From an uncultured Coriobacteriales bacterium (GTDB taxonomy: Bacteria > Actinomycetota > Coriobacteriia > Coriobacteriales > UMGS124): a stretch of 64,000 nucleotides of DNA. The translations under genes were made by a program, and so were the position numbers. Numbering within the stretch: position 1 is the first letter of the stretch; every line of letters begins with the position of its first letter. The stretch covers positions 133,169-197,168 of the forward strand of contig CAKUAI010000004.1 in the NCBI GenBank assembly GCA_934636245.1, in the 5' to 3' direction. Below the pieces are notes generated by a model. The model made no database searches, was not told the DNA's origin, and was given only the letters and a program-made list of their open reading frames with translations. This document shows, piece after piece, positions 1-8,483 of this stretch.

Positions 1-1
1 C

Positions 2-1513
2 CTGCTTTTCGCCGCTAAGAGCGCAAGCGGCAAGCTCACTCAGGCAAAGTCCGAGGCCGATCAGGTACTCGACGGCGCAAAAAAGCAGGCCGAGACCATC
101 AAGAAGGAAGCGGAAATTTCCGCCAAGGAAGAGGTCTTCCGCATTAGGCAGACCGCCGATTCCGAGATTCTCGAGAAGAAGAAGGCATCCGAGGCTGAGG
201 CGGCCCAGCGTGCCGGCGAAATTCGCGAGCGCGAGAGCCGCCTGCTTCAGCGCGAGGAGTCCCTCGACCGTCGCTCCGACTCGCTCGACAAGAAGGAGCA
301 CCAGCTCTCCAGCGAGGCTGGCCAGATTGAGAAGCGCGCCCGCGACGTCGAGGAGCTCGAGCGCAAGCACACTTCCGAACTCGAGCGCATCAGCGGCCTC
401 ACCACCGACGAGGCCCACAAGGAGCTGCTCGATCGCGTTCGCGACGATGTGACGCGCCAGAGCGCCACTATCATCCGCGAGAGCGAGCAGCGCACGCGCA
501 TCGAGTGCGAGAGCACCGCTCGCCGCATTCTTGCCACCGCCATCCAGCGTTGCGCCTCCGACCACGTCGGCGAAGTCACGCTCACCACGGTGCACATTCC
601 TTCCGATGACCTCAAGGGCCGCATCATCGGCCGCGAGGGCCGCAACATCCGCACTTTCGAGCAGATGACCGGCGTGAACCTCATCATCGACGACACGCCC
701 GAGACCGTGCAGCTCTCTAGCTTCGACCCGGTCCGTCGCGAGATCGCTCGCGTCACCCTCGAGAACCTCATTGCCGACGGTCGCATCCATCCGGCGCGTA
801 TCGAGGAGCTCTTCAACAAGGCCACCGATCAGGTGAACGCCAAGGTGCTCGAGGCTGGCGAGCAGGCCTGCTTCGACCTCGAGGTCAACGACATTCACCC
901 CGAGCTCGTGAGGACCCTGGGTGCCCTGCGTTACCGCACCTCGTACGGCCAGAACGTCCTCAACCACTCCGTTGAGGTTGCCCGCATGTGCGAGATCATG
1001 GCAGACGAGCTCGGTCTCGATTCCTCGCCCTTCAAGCGCGCGGGTCTTCTGCACGACATCGGCAAGGCCATTGACCATCGCGTCGAGGGTCCCCATGCCG
1101 TCATCGGCGCCGACCTTGCCCGCAAGTACGGCGAGGCTCCCACCATCGTGCACGCCATCGAGGCTCACCACAACGACGTCGACCCCACAAGCGTGCTCGA
1201 CGTGCTCGTTCAGGCCGCCGACGCCTGCTCTGCTGCTCGTCCCGGCGCCCGTCGTGAGTCCGCCGAGACCTACATCAAGCGTCTTGAGAAGCTTGAGGAG
1301 ATCTCGAACTCGCATCCCGGCGTCGAGCGCACCTACGCCATGCAGGCCGGTCGCGAGATTCGCGTCATGGTCAAGCCCGAGGAGATTTCCGATGCCGCTG
1401 CCGTCGTCCTCGCGCATGACATCGCGACCGAGATCGAGAACCAGATGGAGTATCCCGGCCAGGTAAAGGTCGTGGTCATTCGCGAAAGCAGGGCTTGCGA
1501 CATTGCCAAGTAA
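2..1513 (+). CDS. rny: Ribonuclease Y (5' end outside window)
   Basis: Membrane-anchored endoribonuclease that starts mRNA decay. The frame is open from base 2, so the start codon and most of the N-terminal membrane anchor lie upstream; 503 residues are visible against about 520 in family members. The first visible residues (LLFAA) look like the end of the anchor, followed by a long charged coiled coil rich in K, E, R and A. A KH domain begins near visible residue 209 (GREGRNIRTFEQ). The HD-domain metal site HDIGKAID lies near residue 351. The next gene overlaps the stop codon, which suggests cotranscription and translational coupling. Confidence 0.96.
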   Translation: MLFAAKSASGKLTQAKSEADQVLDGAKKQAETIKKEAEISAKEEVFRIRQTADSEILEKKKASEAEAAQRAGEIRERESRLLQREESLDRRSDSLDKKEHQLSSEAGQIEKRARDVEELERKHTSELERISGLTTDEAHKELLDRVRDDVTRQSATIIRESEQRTRIECESTARRILATAIQRCASDHVGEVTLTTVHIPSDDLKGRIIGREGRNIRTFEQMTGVNLIIDDTPETVQLSSFDPVRREIARVTLENLIADGRIHPARIEELFNKATDQVNAKVLEAGEQACFDLEVNDIHPELVRTLGALRYRTSYGQNVLNHSVEVARMCEIMADELGLDSSPFKRAGLLHDIGKAIDHRVEGPHAVIGADLARKYGEAPTIVHAIEAHHNDVDPTSVLDVLVQAADACSAARPGARRESAETYIKRLEKLEEISNSHPGVERTYAMQAGREIRVMVKPEEISDAAAVVLAHDIATEIENQMEYPGQVKVVVIRESRACDIAK

Positions 1514-2606
1514 TGAAGCCAGCCGTACCGACGGTCTGACCTCATTTATCGAAAACGTGTTAGGTGACGAATCCCTGCGCATCGAGGAACGTCTCGGCGC
1601 AGGGTTCGTTCGTTTAAAGGTATCTGAGGCCGAGCGTCGCCAGGCAAAACAAGACATCCAGTACGTTGAGGACGCTGTTTGCGAGATGGTGCGTAACTCT
1701 CGCGACGCCCATGCCCAGCATGTGTTTGTGGCCAGCACCCGCGATGGTGCCCGCCGCAACCTCATTGTCATCGACGATGGCGATGGCGTGCCCTCCTCCA
1801 TTGCCGAGAAGGTCTTTGACCCGCGCGTCACAAGCAAGCTTGAGTCCATGCACATGGACCGCTGGGGTGTGCACGGCAGGGGCATGGCACTCTATTCCAT
1901 CCGCCAAAATGCCCTTGAGAGCCGCATTGTCTGCTCCGAGAAGGGCAAAGGCTGCGTCATCAGCGTCGCCTTCGACACTACGGTCGTTCCCGAGCGCGCC
2001 GACCAGTCCACGCTGCCCACGCTTGTCGAGCAACCCGAGACACCCGTCGCGCCAGATGCCACAGTCGACAAGACGCGCGGACCCCATAACATCTTGCGCA
2101 CTGTTGCCGACATCGCGCTTGACTGCCCCACATCCCAACGTTTCTTTGTGGGCAGCCCTGCTGAGGTTTTGGCCACGCTTGTTGCACAAGGGCGCAAATA
2201 CCTCGCCGCTTACCCTACAGTTGAGCGTGAGGGATGTGCCTTCTGGCTTCTCCCGGCATTTGCAACCACGCCCCTCGAGCTGCAGCAGGCGGCCGAGACG
2301 CTGGGTATCACTGTTTCCCAACGCAGCTGCTATCGCATTCTCAACTTTGAGGTCAATCCCCTGAACGAGATTCGCCGTTTGCTTGTTGGCGATAGCGCGC
2401 CGCAAAAGCCGGTCCAGGTCGACCTCTTCCAAGACCGCCGCAAGCTCAAGATCTCGCGCGAGGACACCGAGGAGTTTGCTTCCCTCATGGCACGCGATTT
2501 TGAGATGCTGGCCGAGCGCTATTACCTCGACTTGGCGGGAGACGTCAAAGTACGCGTCGCGCAGGACAAGGTGGTCGTGACCTTTCCGATTTCCAAACAG
2601 CTCTAA
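1503..2606 (+). CDS. GHKL-type ATP-binding protein of unknown role
   Basis: The N-terminal third is a histidine-kinase/Hsp90/MutL-like ATPase fold. It has an N-box-like stretch (EDAVCEMVRNSRDA), a DDGDGVP motif and a glycine-rich GRGMALY motif. The remaining roughly 200 residues have no motif I recognise, and there is no histidine phosphorylation domain or membrane segment. The start is a TTG that overlaps the end of rny by 11 bases, with no strong ribosome binding site, so coupled translation is likely. It sits between rny and miaB. A MutL-like or Hsp90-like conformational ATPase is a reasonable reading, but the substrate is unknown. Confidence 0.8.
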   Translation: MPSNEASRTDGLTSFIENVLGDESLRIEERLGAGFVRLKVSEAERRQAKQDIQYVEDAVCEMVRNSRDAHAQHVFVASTRDGARRNLIVIDDGDGVPSSIAEKVFDPRVTSKLESMHMDRWGVHGRGMALYSIRQNALESRIVCSEKGKGCVISVAFDTTVVPERADQSTLPTLVEQPETPVAPDATVDKTRGPHNILRTVADIALDCPTSQRFFVGSPAEVLATLVAQGRKYLAAYPTVEREGCAFWLLPAFATTPLELQQAAETLGITVSQRSCYRILNFEVNPLNEIRRLLVGDSAPQKPVQVDLFQDRRKLKISREDTEEFASLMARDFEMLAERYYLDLAGDVKVRVAQDKVVVTFPISKQL

Positions 2607-2671
2607 CTGGCCCATAGGCTACAATCGACCCGCTCGTTTTGAGCCTCATCTTTTATCGTACAGGAGCCCCC

Positions 2672-4078
2672 ATGCCCTTCTCCTCTCACCCCGAAGAAGC
2701 AATGATCGCCAACTCCATGCAGCCCTTGAGCGGCAGCACCTATCTCGTCCGTGCCTTTGGCTGCCAGATGAACTTCCATGATGCCGAGCGCGTGCGCGGT
2801 ATGCTGGAGACGGCTGGCTCGCTTGAGGTCTCCGAAATTGAGGAAGCCGACATCGTCGTCTTCCTTACTTGCTGCGTGCGCGAGGCTGCCGACACGAGGT
2901 TGTACGGCCAGGTGCAGTCCATGCGCAACATTCCCCCACGCGAGGGAAGCGAGCGTCGTATCGTGGCCGTGGGCGGCTGCATTGGCCAGCGCGACGGCGA
3001 CAAGCTCTTCGACATCCTGGGCAATGTCGACATCGTTTTTGGCACCCATACCATCCACCGTCTTCCCGACCTGCTTTCGGCTGCTCTTGCTGGCGAGGGC
3101 CATTGCATTGCCATCGCTGAGACCGACGAGGACGGCGTGTGCGCCAGCGACCTGCCTTCCAAGCGCGACGACGCCTTCCATGCCTGGGTGCCCATCACCT
3201 ATGGCTGCAACAACTTCTGCACCTACTGCATCGTGCCCTACGTGCGCGGTCGCGAGCGTAGCCGCGTTTTCGAGGATGTCCTCGAAGAAGTGCATCGCCT
3301 GGTAGGGGAGGGCGTCAAAGAAATCACCCTGCTCGGCCAGAACGTGAACTCCTATGGTCGCGACCTGTATGGCGCCCCGCGCTTTGCCGAGCTTCTGCGC
3401 GAGGTGGGCAACAGCGGCATCGAGCGCCTGCGCTTTGCCACGAGCCACCCTAAGGACCTCTCCGACGCGACCATCGCTGCCATGGCCGAGGTCAAGTCTG
3501 TGATGCCGGCACTCCATCTGCCCGCGCAGTCCGGCTCTTCCCGCATCCTCAAGATGATGAACCGCACCTACGACCGCGAGGCGTACCTGCAGCTTGTTGA
3601 CAAGATCAAGGCCGCCGTTCCTGGCATCGCCCTTTCCACAGACCTCATCGTCGGCTTCCCCGGCGAGACTGAGGAGGACTTCCTGCAGACCATGTCCCTC
3701 GTCGAGCAGGTGGGCTACTCCCAGACCTTCACGTTCATCTACTCCAAGCGCGCCGGCACCCCTGCCGCCGAGATGGTGGACGACACGCCGCGCGAGGTCA
3801 TCCAGGACCGCTTCGACCGTCTCGTAACCGTTGTGCAGGACTGCGCATACAAGGCCAATCAGGCCGAGCTCGACCAGGTCGTGCCGGTTTTGGTCGAAGG
3901 TGTCTCCAAGCGCGACGAGTCGATGCTGTCCGGTCGCAGCCCCAAGAACCAGACCGTGCACGCCCCCATTCCTGCCGGCAAGACCATCGACGATTACATC
4001 GGAACGATCGTCGACGTGCATGTGGATGAGGCCCGCACCTGGTACCTGCGCGGCCAGCTCGTGGGCGAGACGCTCTAG
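2672..4078 (+). CDS. miaB: tRNA-2-methylthio-N6-dimethylallyladenosine synthase MiaB
   Basis: Radical SAM methylthiotransferase that adds the 2-methylthio group to i6A37 of tRNAs reading UNN codons. The N-terminal UPF0004 domain carries three cluster cysteines (GCQMNFHDAE, CCVREAAD, GGCIGQ). The radical SAM cluster motif is CNNFCTYC, followed by VRGRERSR. A C-terminal TRAM region is present. The ATG at 2672 is preceded by AGGAG at 2662-2666; an in-frame TTG 33 bases upstream has no such signal and was not used. miaA, which makes the substrate i6A37, follows after 18 bases, so the two steps of one modification lie together. Confidence 0.97.
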   Translation: MPFSSHPEEAMIANSMQPLSGSTYLVRAFGCQMNFHDAERVRGMLETAGSLEVSEIEEADIVVFLTCCVREAADTRLYGQVQSMRNIPPREGSERRIVAVGGCIGQRDGDKLFDILGNVDIVFGTHTIHRLPDLLSAALAGEGHCIAIAETDEDGVCASDLPSKRDDAFHAWVPITYGCNNFCTYCIVPYVRGRERSRVFEDVLEEVHRLVGEGVKEITLLGQNVNSYGRDLYGAPRFAELLREVGNSGIERLRFATSHPKDLSDATIAAMAEVKSVMPALHLPAQSGSSRILKMMNRTYDREAYLQLVDKIKAAVPGIALSTDLIVGFPGETEEDFLQTMSLVEQVGYSQTFTFIYSKRAGTPAAEMVDDTPREVIQDRFDRLVTVVQDCAYKANQAELDQVVPVLVEGVSKRDESMLSGRSPKNQTVHAPIPAGKTIDDYIGTIVDVHVDEARTWYLRGQLVGETL

Positions 4079-4096
4079 GTTGAGAGTCTGCGTATC

Positions 4097-5044
4097 ATGA
4101 GCGCCTATCGGGTCATATCGGTTGTCGGTCCCACGGCAAGCGGAAAGTCCTCGCTTGCCGATGCCCTGTGCCTGCGTCTGGGCGGCGAGGTTGTTTCCGC
4201 CGACTCCATGCAGGTCTATCGCGGGATGGACACCGGCACGGCAAAGACGCCCGTTTCTGAGCGTCGCGTGCCGCTGCACTGCATCGACCTTGTAGATATC
4301 GGCCAGCCTTATTCGGCGGCCGTCTTCGCCCAGGACTCCCATGCCTGCATTGACGGGCTCCTTGCGCGTGACGTGCTGCCCGTTGTTTGCGGCGGCACCG
4401 GTCTGTACGTGCGCGCCGCACTTGAGGACATGGGCTTTCCCGAGGGCGAACAGGTGGAAAACCCTGTTCGTGAGCATTACGAGGCTCTCGCCGCACAGAT
4501 GGGGAACGACGCTTTCCACGAGTTGCTGCAGTCCAAGGATCCGTGCAGCGCCGCGCTCATCCATCCAAACAACGTGCGTCGCGTTGTGCGTGCGTTTGAG
4601 TTGCTTGAGCAGGGAAGCTCGTATGCCCAGGAGCATGCGACCCTCCATGAGCGCGTCGACCGGTATCCCACGCTTCATGTGGGTCTCACGATGCCTCGCG
4701 AGATGCTCTATGAGCGCATCAACCGCCGTGTGGACAAGATGATGGAGCTCGGCCTTGTCGATGAGGTGCGCGGCCTCATGGACGCCGGCCTTGCCGACAC
4801 GCTCACCTCGAATCAAGCCATCGGCTACAAGGAGATCATCGCGGCCCTTCGCGGCGAGACCTCCATGGACGAGGCCGTCGAGGACATCAAGCGCTCTTCG
4901 CGCCGTTATGCCAAGCGTCAATACACGTGGTTTAATGCAGACAAGCGCATCCACTGGTTCGATGCGAGCCAGATGGGGGAGGATGAACTCGTAGACCGCG
5001 TTGTCGGCCTTTTCAGCGAACCTGGTGTCCAGCAGGCTCTGTAA
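4097..5044 (+). CDS. miaA: tRNA dimethylallyltransferase MiaA
   Basis: Transfers a dimethylallyl group to A37 of tRNAs that read codons beginning with U, the step before MiaB. The N-terminal P-loop GPTASGKSSLADAL and the DSMQVYRGMDTGTAK segment are family signatures, and the 315-residue length is typical. The gene lies between miaB and hflX in the same orientation, and its TAA stop overlaps the ribosome binding site of hflX. This arrangement matches the miaB-miaA-hflX order known from other bacteria. Confidence 0.97.
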   Translation: MSAYRVISVVGPTASGKSSLADALCLRLGGEVVSADSMQVYRGMDTGTAKTPVSERRVPLHCIDLVDIGQPYSAAVFAQDSHACIDGLLARDVLPVVCGGTGLYVRAALEDMGFPEGEQVENPVREHYEALAAQMGNDAFHELLQSKDPCSAALIHPNNVRRVVRAFELLEQGSSYAQEHATLHERVDRYPTLHVGLTMPREMLYERINRRVDKMMELGLVDEVRGLMDAGLADTLTSNQAIGYKEIIAALRGETSMDEAVEDIKRSSRRYAKRQYTWFNADKRIHWFDASQMGEDELVDRVVGLFSEPGVQQAL

Positions 5045-5056
5045 GGAGTGATTGCT

Positions 5057-6358
5057 ATGCCATATAACGGACCGTTTGACACGGCGCGTGCGCAGGAGCG
5101 CTGCATTCTCGTGGGTATCGATACCCCTCAGTCTGCCTGGGACCTCGAGGCTTCGCTTGAGGAGCTCTCGCGTCTGGCCGAGACGGCGGGCGCCCAGACG
5201 GTGGGGGAGCTGACCCAAAAGCTCGACCATCCCTATGCAAAGACCTACCTCGGCTCAGGCAAGGTGCTTGAGCTGCGCGACCTCGCACAGAGCTGCAATG
5301 CCGACGTCATCATCTTCGATGCTGAGCTGTCGCCTTCTCAGCAGGCAAACATCGAGCGTATCCTGGGAATGAAGTACAAGGTCATCGACCGTACGGCGCT
5401 CATCCTCGACATCTTCGGCCTGCATGCCAAGACCCATGAGGGCAAGCTGCAGGTGCAGATGGCCCAGCTGCAGTACCTCTATCCGCGTCTGCGCGGCATG
5501 TGGGCCCACCTTGCCAAGGACAGGACGCGCGGTGGCATCGGTTCGCGCTTTGGCCAGGGCGAAAGCCAGCTTGAGGTCGACCGTCGTCTTATTCGCGACC
5601 GCATCTCCGTGCTGCGTCGTGAGCTTGCCAGCATTGCCTCCAACCGCGATGTGCAGCGTAAAGAACGCACCTCCTCCGACGTTTTCCGCGTTGCCCTGGC
5701 GGGTTACACCAACGCCGGCAAGTCGACGCTACTCAATCGCCTCACCGATGCCGGGGTGTACGTGCAGGATCAGCTCTTCGCCACGCTTGACCCCACAACG
5801 AGGGTCTTTGTACTGCCGGGCGGCAAGACGACTACCATTACCGACACGGTTGGCTTTGTACGCAAGCTGCCGCACACCCTCGTGGAGTCGTTTAAGTCGA
5901 CGCTCGCCGAGGTTGCCGATGCCCATCTCATCCTGCATGTGGTGGACGGCAACGACCCGCATCTTGTCGAGCAACTTGCGGCTGTTGAAGAGGTTCTCAA
6001 ACAGATCAAGGCCGACGGCATCGACCGTCTGCTGGTCTTCAACAAGTGCGACCTGCTTGAGCCTGAGCGTGCCGCTGAACTTCGTGAAAGCTATCCTGAC
6101 GCCATCTTTGTCTCAGCGGTTACAGGCGAGGGGATTGAGGACCTCGTTGCCAACCTTGCCAAGCAAGCCGCCTTGCGCGACGAGCACCTGAAGGTCCTCA
6201 TTCCGTACGGCCAGGGCTCGCTGCTGTCTGACTGCCACAAGTACGGCCATATTGTGTACGAGGAGTATGTGCCTGAGGGCACCCTGCTCGAGGCTGTGCT
6301 GCCCGCAAGCGTCGCCAACCGGGCCCGCACCTTTGTGGTGGATGAGGCTGTGGAGTAA
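5057..6358 (+). CDS. hflX: Ribosome-associated GTPase HflX
   Basis: GTPase that binds the 50S subunit and rescues or splits stalled ribosomes. The N-terminal HflX domain is followed by a G domain with GYTNAGKST (G1) near residue 215, then DTVGF (G3) and NKCD (G4). The ATG at 5057 has AAGGAG at 5043-5048 with good spacing. The in-frame GTG at 5048 lies inside that binding site and was rejected. It is the last gene of the rny-miaB-miaA-hflX run and is followed by a strong hairpin shared with convergent lexA. Confidence 0.96.
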   Translation: MPYNGPFDTARAQERCILVGIDTPQSAWDLEASLEELSRLAETAGAQTVGELTQKLDHPYAKTYLGSGKVLELRDLAQSCNADVIIFDAELSPSQQANIERILGMKYKVIDRTALILDIFGLHAKTHEGKLQVQMAQLQYLYPRLRGMWAHLAKDRTRGGIGSRFGQGESQLEVDRRLIRDRISVLRRELASIASNRDVQRKERTSSDVFRVALAGYTNAGKSTLLNRLTDAGVYVQDQLFATLDPTTRVFVLPGGKTTTITDTVGFVRKLPHTLVESFKSTLAEVADAHLILHVVDGNDPHLVEQLAAVEEVLKQIKADGIDRLLVFNKCDLLEPERAAELRESYPDAIFVSAVTGEGIEDLVANLAKQAALRDEHLKVLIPYGQGSLLSDCHKYGHIVYEEYVPEGTLLEAVLPASVANRARTFVVDEAVE

Positions 6359-6405
6359 CCCCGTACCGTGGGTCGGATATGACTTGCATAAGGCCTGAAA
6401 TGATT

Positions 6406-6454
6406 GAAATCCGCCGCAGCTCGTGCGTCACAAATATAAGCTGCGGCGGATTTC
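6406..6454. terminator. Bidirectional terminator between hflX and lexA
   Basis: A perfect 16-bp inverted repeat (GAAATCCGCCGCAGCT at 6406-6421 and its complement at 6439-6454) encloses a 17-nt loop. ATTTTG follows on the + strand and TCAATCATTTC on the - strand. It sits between convergent hflX and lexA. The T-tracts are modest, so efficiency in each direction is uncertain. Confidence 0.75.
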
Positions 6455-6493
6455 ATTTTGTATGGTGCACACTGGGCTTATTGCCTTGCGAGT

Positions 6494-7138
6494 CTACATG
6501 GTGCGGATGAGGGCCACCACGCGTCCCAGGATGCGCGGGTTTCGCGCGTAGATGGGCCGCATCGTGGGGTTTTCGGGCTGCAGACGCACGGTGTCGCGCT
6601 CTCGATAGAAGGTCTTGACGGTGGCCTCGTCTTCGAGTTGCGCGACAACAATCTCGCCGCTTACGGCATCAGGCTGCTGTTTGACCACGACGTAGTCGCC
6701 GTTGAATATGCCGGCACCGATCATCGAGTCGCCTTTGACCTTGAGGATAAACGACGCTTCGTCGCCCACAAGGCAGCGGGGGAGCGTCATGTACTCCTCC
6801 ACGTTGCTCACGGCAAGAATCGGCTCCCCTGCAGCCACGCGCCCCAGCAGGGGCAGCCTCACCATGTTGGCATCGCTTGCAGGCGTTTCCTTGGCGTCGT
6901 CGAATGTTTCGGCATCCTGGGTGTGCACGACCTCCAGCGCCCGGGACTTCGACAGGTTGCGCTTGATATAGCCTCGGTCCTCCAAAACCTGCAGGTGCAC
7001 ATGCACGGTAGACGGGCTTCGCAGGCCCACGGCATCGGCAATTTCGCGTACGCTTGGTGGATAGCCCTTGGATGCCACTTCTGAGCATATGAAATCGTAA
7101 ATCTGCTGCTGACGTTTACTAAGCCGCTGAGCTTGCAT
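6494..7138 (-). CDS. lexA: SOS regulator LexA
   Basis: Transcriptional repressor of the DNA-damage response that self-cleaves with activated RecA. The N-terminal winged helix (residues about 1-65) is followed by a cleavage site at AAGEP and a catalytic serine in GDSMIGAG; the second catalytic residue, lysine, lies in VKTFYRE. The 214-residue length is typical. I chose the ATG at 7138, which has GGAGG just upstream and begins MQAQRLSKRQQQ, instead of the longer in-frame start at 7195. Two LexA boxes in its own promoter indicate autorepression. It is divergent from a LysM membrane protein. Confidence 0.96.
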   Translation of the reverse strand: MQAQRLSKRQQQIYDFICSEVASKGYPPSVREIADAVGLRSPSTVHVHLQVLEDRGYIKRNLSKSRALEVVHTQDAETFDDAKETPASDANMVRLPLLGRVAAGEPILAVSNVEEYMTLPRCLVGDEASFILKVKGDSMIGAGIFNGDYVVVKQQPDAVSGEIVVAQLEDEATVKTFYRERDTVRLQPENPTMRPIYARNPRILGRVVALIRTM

Positions 7139-7155
7139 TGTGCGTTCCTCCAAAT

Positions 7156-7169
7156 CGAACATGTGTTTG
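7156..7169. promoter_or_regulatory. LexA (SOS) box 1
   Basis: CGAACATGTGTTTG fits the Gram-positive and actinobacterial SOS box (CGAAC-N4-GTTYG). It lies between the predicted -10 of lexA and its start codon, consistent with autorepression. Confidence 0.85.
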
Positions 7170-7175
7170 ATTTGC

Positions 7176-7205
7176 ACCATAACACGAACATCCATTCGAT
7201 TTCAA
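7176..7205 (-). promoter_or_regulatory. Predicted lexA promoter
   Basis: On the - strand, TTGAAA (7200-7205) and TATGGT (7176-7181) are 18 bases apart and match a housekeeping -35/-10 pair. One LexA box lies in the spacer and the other just downstream of the -10, as expected for repression. Confidence 0.55.
7185..7198. promoter_or_regulatory. LexA (SOS) box 2
   Basis: CGAACATCCATTCG differs from the CGAAC-N4-GTTCG consensus at one key position. It is placed 29 bases from box 1, inside the lexA promoter spacer and upstream of the divergent LysM gene, so one operator region could control both genes. Confidence 0.7.
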
Positions 7206-7272
7206 GGCTTTCAATTTCTGTCCCCATGGTCTGGATAATGCCCTACATCGACCGTGAGGAAAGGGGTTTGCC

Positions 7273-7581
7273 ATGACGAGGGAAGAGTCGTACAGGTGCG
7301 TCCAAAGGCGCGATTCCATGATTTGCATTGCGTTCTTCTGCATCATTGTGCTCGGCGTTGCTCTGACGATGCCGTTTGTTGCCCAAGGGCAGACGTCGCA
7401 TGTCGAGCAGTCCAGTCAGTTTGTGTGCGTGCAGGCCGGTGACACGCTGTGGTCTATTGGCTCCGAATACTGCGGACAAGGACTCTCTGTGGCCGAGAGC
7501 GTGCATTGGATCGTTGACCACAACGACCTTTCGTCAAGCCTTATCGTGCCGGGTCAAATTATCGAAGTTCCGTCTTTCTGA
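7273..7581 (+). CDS. Small LysM membrane protein, YneA/Rv2719c-like SOS division inhibitor candidate
   Basis: The 102-residue protein has one N-terminal membrane segment (about residues 17-36) and a C-terminal LysM domain (about 52-100, starting VQAGDTLWSIGSEY and ending LIVPGQIIEVP). This is the architecture of the damage-induced division suppressor YneA of Bacillus and of Rv2719c of Mycobacterium, both encoded beside lexA. The gene diverges from lexA across two SOS boxes. An AAAGGGG ribosome binding site precedes the ATG, and GATAAT at 7234-7239 is a possible -10. The function is inferred from architecture and context; LysM itself only indicates peptidoglycan binding. Confidence 0.75.
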   Translation: MTREESYRCVQRRDSMICIAFFCIIVLGVALTMPFVAQGQTSHVEQSSQFVCVQAGDTLWSIGSEYCGQGLSVAESVHWIVDHNDLSSSLIVPGQIIEVPSF

Positions 7582-7645
7582 GGTGATGCGAAGCCGTACG
7601 ATGGGCTATGCTTAGCGTGTGCGAAAAGCGAGGGGAGACACACGG

Positions 7646-8113
7646 ATGCGTTGCCCAAAATGCGGCTTTGAAGACTCGAAGGTCATTGACTCACGTTCGT
7701 ATGAGTCGGGTTTTGCCATACGTCGACGCCGCGAGTGTCTGAACCCCGCATGCGGTGAGCGCTTCACAACTTATGAGCGCCGTGAGGAAACTCCCATCCA
7801 GGTTGCCAAGCGCGACGGCACGCTTGAGCCGTTTGATCGCACCAAGCTGCGCGCCAGCCTTACCAAGGCAACCATCAAGCGCTCGATTTCCAATGAGGTT
7901 CTCGACAACCTTGTAAGCGACATCGTGAGCGAGCTGCGCAACAACATGACCACGGTGGTCGCATCCAACGACTTGGGCGACATGGTGCTCAAGCGCCTTC
8001 TCAAGCTTGACACGGTTGCTTACGTGCGCTTTGCCTCTGTATACAAGGACTTCCAAGACATTGAGAGCTTCTACAACGAGCTCACTCAAATCCAAAATCT
8101 CAAGGACTCGTAA
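7646..8113 (+). CDS. nrdR: Transcriptional repressor NrdR
   Basis: Zinc-ribbon and ATP-cone repressor of ribonucleotide reductase genes. The N-terminal zinc ribbon has CPKC and a CGERFTTYERRE segment, and the ATP-cone follows from about residue 45. The 155-residue length is typical. The ATG at 7646 is preceded by AGGGGAG; the upstream in-frame start at 7619 was rejected because MRCPKCG is the conserved N-terminus. It follows the lexA/LysM pair. No ribonucleotide reductase gene is in the window. Confidence 0.96.
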   Translation: MRCPKCGFEDSKVIDSRSYESGFAIRRRRECLNPACGERFTTYERREETPIQVAKRDGTLEPFDRTKLRASLTKATIKRSISNEVLDNLVSDIVSELRNNMTTVVASNDLGDMVLKRLLKLDTVAYVRFASVYKDFQDIESFYNELTQIQNLKDS

Positions 8114-8397
8114 GCTTTTATAACTCCCCCATAATATGTCTTATGTAATCCTGAATAGATGAACATATGAACATGCCTTCATATTTGAGTTGGGCTTTTG
8201 CGACTGTCTGATGAAGTTGATTCTCATTGGTCAACAGGGTTTTGGTTACTAAAACGCCCGTGACATTCCTGACTTTGTTGCACTCTGGGAATCGACGACT
8301 GACTGATAAACTTGCGTAGCTTTACATTTTGACTGATAAAGCTTGCACGGCATTCTGTTAGGTACCCGACAGGGTTTCTTGTTTGCAGCTACAAAAC
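8114..8397. other. AT-rich stretch without a recognisable gene
   Basis: This gap downstream of nrdR is clearly more AT-rich than its surroundings. I see no supported ORF or RNA gene. It holds a 7-bp inverted repeat (ATATGAA at 8165-8171 with TTCATAT at 8178-8184) and a pair of direct repeats at 8301 and 8331. It may be decayed sequence or an unrecognised regulatory region. Confidence 0.6.
8301..8346. repeat. Two direct repeats 30 bases apart
   Basis: GACTGATAAACTTGC (8301-8315) recurs as GACTGATAAAGCTTGC (8331-8346), differing by one inserted base. The two copies start exactly 30 bases apart in the gene-free stretch. The role is unknown; paired protein-binding sites or a relic of a larger repeat are possible. 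Confidence 0.6.
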
Positions 8398-8436
8398 AGC
8401 GCCCCGTTCCTCGGTGATTTCCAGGAACGGGGCGCT
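8398..8436 (-). terminator. Terminator downstream of iorB
   Basis: A perfect 14-bp stem (AGCGCCCCGTTCCT at 8398-8411 with its complement at 8423-8436) and an 11-nt loop are followed on the - strand by GTTTTGT. It lies 48 bases after the iorB stop codon. Confidence 0.8.
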
Positions 8437-8483
8437 ATGGTTTTGCGGCAATGCTGTTGTGTGCGGGACAGGCTGGCTCGCGC

